Positions 59,335 through 64,000 of a DNA stretch of 64,000 nucleotides are shown here, in pieces (the stretch's first letter is position 1; each line of letters begins with the position of its first letter). A model generated the notes under the pieces. It saw only the letters and a list, made by a program, of their open reading frames with translations. It was not told where the DNA came from and did no database searches. The translations under genes were made by a program, and so were the position numbers. Source of the stretch: Maricaulis sp017643475 (GTDB lineage: Bacteria; Pseudomonadota; Alphaproteobacteria; Caulobacterales; Maricaulaceae); assembly GCF_047123815.1 (NCBI RefSeq), contig NZ_CP138920.1:2666001-2730000 (forward strand), read 5' to 3'.

Positions 59335-60159
59335 ATGCTTTCTGTGAACACCAACGCTGGGGCCATGGTGGCCCTGCAGAACTTGAACGCTACGAACCAG
59401 TCGATGAACGAAGTTCAGAACCGCATCAATACCGGCCTGAAGGTCGCGGGCGCGAAAGACGATGGCGGTACATTCGCCATCGCGCAGCGCATGCGTGCTC
59501 AGGTAGCGGGTTATGGTGTTGTTCAGCAGAGCCTCGATCGGACCCGTTCTGTTGTCGATGTCGCCCTGGCGGCAGGCGAGGGCATTTCGGATCTGCTCAT
59601 CGAAATGAAGGAGAAAGCCCTCGCTGCTTCGGATGTATCTCTCGATGCTGCGTCCCGCACAGCCCTGAACGAAGATTTCAAGGCCCTGCGTGACCAGATC
59701 GGCAAGATGGTATCCACGGCCGAGTTCAACGGTACGAACCTGATCAATAACTCAGTGACCTCGATCTCCGCCCTGGCTAACCAGGACGGATCGAGCACGA
59801 TTTCTATCATTGACGAGAACCTCTCGCTCGGTGGTGGTGTTGTGACGCTGGCTGCAACGGCTTCCTTCGCGTCTGCCGGCGCGGCGGGCACTCTTGCGGG
59901 TACGATCTCGACGTCCTTGAACAATCTCAACTCGTCTCTGGCGCGCCTCGGTACGGCCGCCAAGTCTCTCGAGATCCACAAAGGCTTTGTGCAGCAACTG
60001 AGCGACTCCCTGGAGACCGGCATCGGAAACCTGGTCGACGCCGATCTGGCCAAGGAAAGTGCACGTTTGCAGTCGCTGCAGGTCAAGCAGCAGCTGGGCG
60101 TACAGGCGCTATCCATCGCCAACCAGGCGCCGCAGACGATCATGTCGTTCTTCGGATAA
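59335..60159 (+). CDS. Flagellin 1
   Basis: The 274-residue protein has the D0/D1 flagellin ends: MLSVNTNAGAMVALQNLNAT, then RINTGLKVAGAKDDGG and, at the C-terminus, RLQSLQVKQQLGVQALSIAN with a final phenylalanine-rich IMSFFG. The middle domain is very short, as in Caulobacter flagellins. Serines and threonines in the middle (SVTSISALANQDGSSTISII) are likely glycosylation sites for FlmG. GGAGGA precedes the ATG. It has its own terminator. Confidence 0.95.
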   Translation: MLSVNTNAGAMVALQNLNATNQSMNEVQNRINTGLKVAGAKDDGGTFAIAQRMRAQVAGYGVVQQSLDRTRSVVDVALAAGEGISDLLIEMKEKALAASDVSLDAASRTALNEDFKALRDQIGKMVSTAEFNGTNLINNSVTSISALANQDGSSTISIIDENLSLGGGVVTLAATASFASAGAAGTLAGTISTSLNNLNSSLARLGTAAKSLEIHKGFVQQLSDSLETGIGNLVDADLAKESARLQSLQVKQQLGVQALSIANQAPQTIMSFFG

Positions 60160-60169
60160 CCGTAAGCGC

Positions 60170-60207
60170 GCTGGGATCGCTTTCGAGCGATCCCAGCATT
60201 TTTTTCT
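60170..60207 (+). terminator. Rho-independent terminator of flagellin 1
   Basis: GCTGGGATCGCT (60170-60181) pairs with AGCGATCCCAGC (60186-60197) around TTCG, followed by ATTTTTTTCT: a long, stable stem of 12 bp. Confidence 0.92.
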
Positions 60208-60249
60208 GCGTCCACAGCGGAGGCACGGACCCATGTCTGAATTCGAAAG

Positions 60250-60264
60250 TTAACTCATTATTAA
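60250..60264. promoter_or_regulatory. CtrA-type binding site upstream of flagellin 2
   Basis: TTAACTCATTATTAA, followed by C, is a full TTAA-N7-TTAAC CtrA box. It lies about 175 bases before the sigma-54 promoter of flagellin 2 and just after the terminator of flagellin 1, between the two genes. Confidence 0.6.
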
Positions 60265-60281
60265 CCATACATTTTTGCCGG

Positions 60282-60334
60282 CCGGCAGTTTTTGCCGGGC
60301 GATTTTTACGTGTTGGTGGGCAGTTTTTGCCGGG
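60282..60334. promoter_or_regulatory. Two direct ftr-like repeats upstream of flagellin 2
   Basis: GGCAGTTTTTGCCGGG occurs twice, at 60284-60299 and 60319-60334, starting 35 bases apart. With the preceding CC, the first copy is an imperfect palindrome CCGGCA-N5-TGCCGG, typical of FlbD ftr elements. A further TTTTTGCCGGCC precedes the first. They lie about 90-140 bases upstream of the promoter at 60423, the usual enhancer distance. Confidence 0.6.
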
Positions 60335-60422
60335 TGAATGGTTACCCGGAAATTCCGACTCGGCAGAAAACTCCCAGTGATTCGGGGCGATCCGGGATTA
60401 ACCAAGTAGGTCAAGCAAAAAC

Positions 60423-60437
60423 TGGCACTTCCTTTGC
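60423..60437 (+). promoter_or_regulatory. Sigma-54 promoter of flagellin 2
   Basis: TGGCACTTCCTTTGC fits TGGCACG-N4-TTGC with one mismatch (G to T) and exact spacing. It gives a leader of about 60 bases before the ATG at 60509. Confidence 0.85.
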
Positions 60438-60467
60438 TGTGTAAAGCGCCGGATGAGAAGATCCAGC

Positions 60468-60480
60468 GGACAAAACGTCC
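60468..60480 (+). other. Leader hairpin of flagellin 2 mRNA
   Basis: GGACAAAACGTCC, a 4-bp stem around AAAAC, is the same 13-mer as in the flagellin 1 leader. It sits 28 bases before the ATG. Confidence 0.6.
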
Positions 60481-60508
60481 GAGAAACCAGAAAGGAAAGG
60501 GCCAAGAA

Positions 60509-61333
60509 ATGGCTACTATCAATACCAATGCTGGCGCCATGGTTGCGCTGCAGAACCTCAACTCTACGAACCGTGACATTGAGCAGGTTCAATCTCGCAT
60601 CAATACGGGTCTCGCCGTTGCATCTGCCAAGGACAATGGTGGTGTTTATGCGATCGCCCAGAAAATGCGTGCCGACGTGAAAGGCTATGAAGCCGTTGGT
60701 AACTCGCTGGACCTGGCTGCTTCGACCGTAGACGTTGCGCTGGCTGCTGGTGAAGCTGTCTCCGATCTCCTCGTTGAGATGAAAGAGAAGGCTCTGGCGG
60801 CTTCGGACGCTTCGCTTGACTCCGCTTCGCGCACCGCGCTGAACGAGGACTTCAAAGCGCTGCGTGACCAGATCGGCAAGATCGTTTCGAACGCTTCGTT
60901 CAACGGTACCAACCTGATCAACAACTCCGTGACCTCGATCTCCGCACTCGCTAATGCTTCGGGTTCGTCCACGATTTCCATCGTCGACGAGAACCTGTCA
61001 CTCGGTGGTGGTGTCGTCACGCTCTCTGCAACGGCTTCCTTCGCGTCTGCCAGCGCAGCGAGCACGATTGCGGGTACGATCTCTACGTCCATCAACAACC
61101 TGAACGCTTCTCTGGCGCGCCTGGGTACGGCTTCCAAGTCTCTGGGCATCCACAAGGACTTCGTAGGCAAGCTGTCTGACTCCCTCGAAAAGGGTATCGG
61201 CAACCTGGTCGACGCGGACCTGGCCAAGGAAAGCGCTCGCTTGCAGTCTCTGCAGGTCAAGCAACAGCTTGGTGTACAGGCTCTGTCCATTGCGAACAGT
61301 GCTCCGTCCACCATCCTGGGTTACTTCCGTTAA
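60509..61333 (+). CDS. Flagellin 2
   Basis: The 274-residue protein has MATINTNAGAMVALQNLNST at the start and RLQSLQVKQQLGVQALSIAN at the end, closing with ILGYFR. It is close to flagellin 1 through the whole length, with a stretch (SVTSISALAN...STISI, then NLSLGGGVVTL) shared. Codon use looks optimised (frequent GCT, CGT, CTG, GGT), suggesting high expression. The ATG at 60509 follows AAGGAAAGGG. The frame is open to 60434 but that part overlaps the promoter. Confidence 0.95.
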   Translation: MATINTNAGAMVALQNLNSTNRDIEQVQSRINTGLAVASAKDNGGVYAIAQKMRADVKGYEAVGNSLDLAASTVDVALAAGEAVSDLLVEMKEKALAASDASLDSASRTALNEDFKALRDQIGKIVSNASFNGTNLINNSVTSISALANASGSSTISIVDENLSLGGGVVTLSATASFASASAASTIAGTISTSINNLNASLARLGTASKSLGIHKDFVGKLSDSLEKGIGNLVDADLAKESARLQSLQVKQQLGVQALSIANSAPSTILGYFR

Positions 61334-61343
61334 TCCCGGAAAT

Positions 61344-61369
61344 GGAAGGTGGGTTAGCGCCCACCTTCC
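61344..61369 (+). terminator. Stem-loop after flagellin 2
   Basis: GGAAGGTGGG (61344-61353) pairs perfectly with CCCACCTTCC (61360-61369), with a 6-base loop. The following bases are not T-rich, so it may protect the mRNA 3' end or act as a weak terminator, letting some transcription into flaG. Confidence 0.55.
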
Positions 61370-61436
61370 GCTTCCCGGAAGCTGATGACGGGAACCAATA
61401 TGGAGGCGCTGGCGCCTCCGCGTCGGCGAATAGGAA

Positions 61437-61829
61437 ATGGCAGAAACAGGATTTAATCCAGCATCTGTCACGGCGGTCTCGGCCACGGACAATCGAGAGA
61501 AGATTGTCGAGCGTAACCGTCAGGACAGCACACGCATCCAGCCTGTCGAGGAACAGGACGGGAGTGGTGCATCCAAATCACCCACAGAGCAGATGGACCA
61601 GTCCGAGCGCCATGAGGTGGTCGAGCAGAAAATCCAGGAACTCTCTGAGACCCCTTTTGCAAACTCGCGTTTGAAGATCACGCAGGACAATACGTCCGGA
61701 GAATACGTCTATCTGATGATTGACGACGAATCCGGGGAGACTGTCCGGCGATGGCCGCCCGAGAAACATTCCGACTTGCTGGAATACCTGCGTACAAGCA
61801 CGGCAGGCTTGATCAACCAGCGCGTCTGA
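61437..61829 (+). CDS. flaG: FlaG-family flagellar protein
   Basis: The 130-residue protein has a variable, polar first half and a FlaG domain in the second (FANSRLKITQDNTSGEYVYL followed by MIDDESGETVRRWPPEKH). The motif (D)x(S/T)GE(x)VRxxPP is typical of FlaG, which affects filament length. It starts shortly after AGGAA. It lies between flagellin 2 and flagellin 3 and is closed by a terminator. Confidence 0.87.
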   Translation: MAETGFNPASVTAVSATDNREKIVERNRQDSTRIQPVEEQDGSGASKSPTEQMDQSERHEVVEQKIQELSETPFANSRLKITQDNTSGEYVYLMIDDESGETVRRWPPEKHSDLLEYLRTSTAGLINQRV

Positions 61830-61832
61830 CCA

Positions 61833-61879
61833 CCCGGCAATATTAGCCGCCCGGGCAATCCACGCCCGGCAAATCTAAG
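61833..61879. promoter_or_regulatory. ftr-like elements upstream of flagellin 3
   Basis: CCCGGCAATATTAGCCG (61833-61849) and CCCGGCAAATCTAAG (61865-61879), 32 bases apart, resemble ftr (FlbD) half-sites CCCGGCA. They lie about 80-120 bases upstream of the strong sigma-54 promoter of flagellin 3. Confidence 0.5.
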
Positions 61880-61885
61880 TTTTCG

Positions 61886-61913
61886 CCCCTCTCGAAATTC
61901 GAGTGGGGTTTTG
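61886..61913 (+). terminator. Terminator after flaG
   Basis: CCCCTCTCGAA and TTCGAGTGGGG pair with one mismatch (61886-61908), followed by TTTTG. It ends flaG and precedes the promoter of flagellin 3. Confidence 0.65.
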
Positions 61914-61955
61914 TAATTTATTGAATTCATTAAGGTTACTTATCAGTTGGCAAAG

Positions 61956-61970
61956 CGGCACGCCGCTTGC
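61956..61970 (+). promoter_or_regulatory. Sigma-54 promoter of flagellin 3
   Basis: CGGCACGCCGCTTGC matches TGGCACG-N4-TTGC with a single mismatch at the first base. Start near 61981, leader of about 47 bases. Confidence 0.88.
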
Positions 61971-61988
61971 GCATAGGTCTGCGAATGC

Positions 61989-62004
61989 GCTGCAAAACTG
62001 CAGC
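61989..62004 (+). other. Leader hairpin of flagellin 3 mRNA
   Basis: GCTGCAAAACTGCAGC folds into a 5- to 6-bp stem (GCTGCA/TGCAGC) with loop AAAC or AAAACT. The stem sequence differs from that of flagellins 1 and 2, but the AAAAC loop core is kept. It lies 23 bases before the ATG. Confidence 0.55.
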
Positions 62005-62027
62005 AGGACTTTGCGGGAGAATGTCGC

Positions 62028-62861
62028 ATGACGATGAGTGTCCACACCAACACCGGAGCCATGATCGCTCTGCAGAATCTCAACAAGACCAATGTTGAGA
62101 TGGATCAGACCCAGAACCGTATCAATACCGGCCTGAAGATTGCCGGTGCCAAGGATAACGCCGCGATCTACGCCGTTGCCCAGGGCATGCGGGCTGATGT
62201 GAGTGCACTTGGAGCGGTTCAAACCGGCCTCGACCGAGCCGCCACGATCGGTGACGTTGCCCTGGCTGCCGGTGAAGCGATCTCGGATCTTCTGGTGCAG
62301 ATGCGCGAGAAAGCCGTCGCGGCGATGGACCCGTCTCTCGATACCTTCTCCCGTGCTGCCTATGACAGTGACTTCAAGGCCCTGGTTGACCAGGTGCAGG
62401 GCATTATCGCAAATGCCGAGTTCGACGGCGCCAATATGATCAATGGTGCGGTTACTTCCGGTATCGAATTTCTCGCTGACGCTGAGGCCACCCGGTCGGT
62501 TACGCTGAAGGCGCAGGATATGAGCCTGGGCGGTGCTATCATTACCCTCGCGACAACCGCATCGCTGGGCACCACGACCCTGGCCAGCACTGTGGCCTCG
62601 CAGATCCAGACCAGCCTCGACAATGTGAACCAGGCCCTCGCCAATCTGGGGTCTGACGTGAAGAAGCTGGAGGCTCACTCCGGTTTTGTTGGCAAGCTTA
62701 TGGACAGCCTGACCAAGGGTATCGGCGACCTCGTTGATGCGGATCTTGCCGTCGAGAGTGCCAAGCTTCAGGCCTTGCAGGTGAAGCAGCAACTCGGCGT
62801 ACAGGCGCTGTCGATCGCGAACAGCCAGCCTCAGATCATCCTCAACCTGTTTAACGGCTAA
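62028..62861 (+). CDS. Flagellin 3
   Basis: The 277-residue protein has TMSVHTNTGAMIALQNLNKT at the start and KLQALQVKQQLGVQALSIAN at the end. It is more divergent than the other two (for example DPSLDTFSRAAYDSDFKALV in D1). It may be a minor or proximal filament flagellin, as in Caulobacter where different flagellins occupy different zones. GGGAGA precedes the ATG; a second ATG two codons in could also serve. Confidence 0.94.
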   Translation: MTMSVHTNTGAMIALQNLNKTNVEMDQTQNRINTGLKIAGAKDNAAIYAVAQGMRADVSALGAVQTGLDRAATIGDVALAAGEAISDLLVQMREKAVAAMDPSLDTFSRAAYDSDFKALVDQVQGIIANAEFDGANMINGAVTSGIEFLADAEATRSVTLKAQDMSLGGAIITLATTASLGTTTLASTVASQIQTSLDNVNQALANLGSDVKKLEAHSGFVGKLMDSLTKGIGDLVDADLAVESAKLQALQVKQQLGVQALSIANSQPQIILNLFNG

Positions 62862-62892
62862 TCGCCGTTTTCGGTCTCCACCACCACGGAAG

Positions 62893-62921
62893 CGGCTCCC
62901 TTCGGGGGGCCGTTTCTGTTT
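62893..62921 (+). terminator. Terminator after flagellin 3
   Basis: CGGCTCCC (62893-62900), loop TTCG, and GGGGGCCG (62905-62912) form an 8-bp stem with one G-U pair, followed by TTTCTGTTT. It separates flagellin 3 from the aminotransferase gene. Confidence 0.75.
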
Positions 62922-62959
62922 AGGCGACTCGCGCCACTATCCCGGCAAAGGAGTGCTGC

Positions 62960-64000
62960 ATGTCCGACAACTTCCTTCCCTATGGTCGTCAATCCATCGC
63001 CGAGGACGATATCGAGGCCGTGGTTGATGTGCTGAAGAGTGACTGGCTGACCACGGGGCCGGCTGTCAGCGACTTCGAAACAGCGTTTCGGTCCGCAACT
63101 GCTGCGCCGCATGCCCTGGCCTGTTCCAACGGTACAACGGCCTTGCATCTCGCACTGGCCGGGCTGGGCATCGGCGAGGGGGATGTGTGCATCGTTCCGG
63201 CGATTACCTTCCTCGCAACAGCGAATGCCGCGCTTTTCTGCGGCGCCGAGGTTGTGTTCTGTGATGTGGATGCCGACACCGGCTTGATGACCCAAGCGCA
63301 TCTGGAAGAGGCGCTGGGACGCGCGGGCGACCGCGCCGCCGCTGTCTTGCCAGTGCATCTTGCCGGGCAGGCGGTGGACATGGCTGCGATATCGAGCATC
63401 GCTCGAACCGCGCAATTGCGGGTCGTCGAGGATGCGTGTCACGCACTCGGGACAGTTCACGCAGGCCTACCGGTCGGGGCCTGTCATCACTCGGACGCGG
63501 CGACATTCTCTTTCCACCCGGTCAAGACGATCGCCGCGGGTGAGGGCGGAATGGTGACAACGCGTGATGCGGTTCTGGCAGAGCGCATAGCCCGACTGCG
63601 CAGTCATGGCATGGAGCGTTCACCAGAACATCTGGAGCGGGGCGCCGACGAGCCCTGGTGGTACGAGATGCAGTCCTTAGGCTGGAACTATCGTTTGACC
63701 GATATCCAGGCGGCCTTGGCCCGGTCGCAGATCAAGCGGCTGGATCAGTTCAAGCGTGCGCGCCAGGCGCTGGCACAACGGTATGACGAGGCGCTCGCCG
63801 AGCTGGCGCCGCATATTCTGCCGATCCAGAGGACGCCGGACACGGATTCCTGCCTGCATCTCTACCCGGTGAGAATTGACTTTGAGGCGGTGGGGGTGAC
63901 GCGGGCCGAGCTGATGAATGCGCTGCGCCAGCGCGGTATCGGAACTCAGGTCCACTACATTCCGCTCTACAAGCAACCCTTCTATCGCCAACGCTATGGC
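62960..64000 (+). CDS. pseC: PseC-like sugar aminotransferase (runs off the right edge)
   Basis: The frame from ATG 62960 (AAAGGAG upstream) is open to the end of the window for 347 codons. It begins MSDNFLPYGRQSIAEDDIEA with SDWLTTGPAVSDFE, and has VEDACHALG and FSFHPVKTIAAGEGGMVTT, in which Lys about 189 should bind pyridoxal phosphate. This is the DegT/DnrJ/EryC1 family; the FHPVK(T/S)I motif and GPAV fit PseC, which makes the 4-amino sugar for pseudaminic acid. The 3' part is missing. It would feed the sugar pathway of the operon at 51.6-58 kb. Confidence 0.88.
   Translation, partial: MSDNFLPYGRQSIAEDDIEAVVDVLKSDWLTTGPAVSDFETAFRSATAAPHALACSNGTTALHLALAGLGIGEGDVCIVPAITFLATANAALFCGAEVVFCDVDADTGLMTQAHLEEALGRAGDRAAAVLPVHLAGQAVDMAAISSIARTAQLRVVEDACHALGTVHAGLPVGACHHSDAATFSFHPVKTIAAGEGGMVTTRDAVLAERIARLRSHGMERSPEHLERGADEPWWYEMQSLGWNYRLTDIQAALARSQIKRLDQFKRARQALAQRYDEALAELAPHILPIQRTPDTDSCLHLYPVRIDFEAVGVTRAELMNALRQRGIGTQVHYIPLYKQPFYRQRYG

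Noticed and set aside
61437..61830. Overlapping alternate frame at 61342-61674
   Set aside because: It is out of frame with FlaG, which has the clear family motif and correct ribosome site.
1..64000. CRISPR arrays, insertion sequences, prophage or tRNA genes
   Set aside because: I found no spaced direct-repeat arrays, no transposase or integrase genes and no tRNA cloverleaf apart from the tRNA-like part of the tmRNA. The RusA-like gene alone is not evidence of a prophage.

Overview
The window looks like chromosomal DNA of a stalked/flagellated alphaproteobacterium of the Caulobacterales/Maricaulales type (Maricaulis- or Oceanicaulis-like). The main reasons are a permuted two-piece tmRNA gene, an alpha-type SspB, an mreBCD-mrdA-rodA cluster, FlbT/FlaF next to several small flagellins with sigma-54 type promoters, a TPR-glycosyltransferase of FlmG type, and a full CtrA-type TTAA-N7-TTAAC site. 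This placement is inferred from gene content and motifs; no database search was possible.

Layout. 1-8.3 kb: the start of fumC (leaving at the left edge), a RusA-like nuclease, a secreted unknown, an S9 peptidase, an sspB-thioesterase-MFS operon, a frameshifted STAS-like gene, ssrA (tmRNA), a DUF3667 membrane protein and a VOC protein. 8.5-16.4 kb: thyA-orf-folA, hflK-hflC, a DegP/MucD-like protease coupled to miaA, a divergent ketol-acid reductoisomerase-like gene and a small HTH-like protein. 16.4-23 kb: a VTT membrane protein and the rod-shape operon mreB-mreC-mreD-mrdA-rodA. 23-31 kb: an NSS transporter, a proline iminopeptidase, a lipoprotein, and a glycosyltransferase/methyltransferase/alpha-toroid protein set. 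31-36.7 kb: an Mla-type lipid transport operon (STAS-permease fusion, ATPase, MCE protein, lipoprotein) facing a TipN-like coiled-coil membrane protein. 36.8-51.5 kb: assorted metabolic and unknown genes, including maleylacetoacetate isomerase/FAH with a divergent MarR regulator, an Hpt protein, chorismate mutase, a GST, a VWA protein and a MoxR ATPase separated by other genes, and a TonB-dependent receptor with a Zur-like operator at its start codon.

51.6-64 kb is a flagellin export, modification and structural locus. The minus-strand operon flmG - pseG-like - sulfotransferase - ATP-grasp - spsF-like cytidylyltransferase - neuB-like synthase would make and transfer a nonulosonic-acid-type sugar. 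The plus-strand side holds flbT, flaF, flagellin 1, flagellin 2, flaG, flagellin 3 and a PseC-like aminotransferase cut by the right edge. Each flagellin has its own GG/GC sigma-54 promoter, upstream CCGGCA/TGCCGG (ftr-like, FlbD) elements, and a short leader hairpin whose loop contains AAAAC. These hairpins are candidate FlbT or other post-transcriptional control sites.

The observations I consider most worth following are the shared leader hairpins of the three flagellin mRNAs, the sulfotransferase and ATP-grasp genes embedded in the flagellin-glycan operon, the Zur box on an apparently leaderless receptor gene, sspB close to ssrA, the divergent IlvC paralogue, and two gene remnants (a frameshifted STAS-like gene and a chemoreceptor C-terminal tail).
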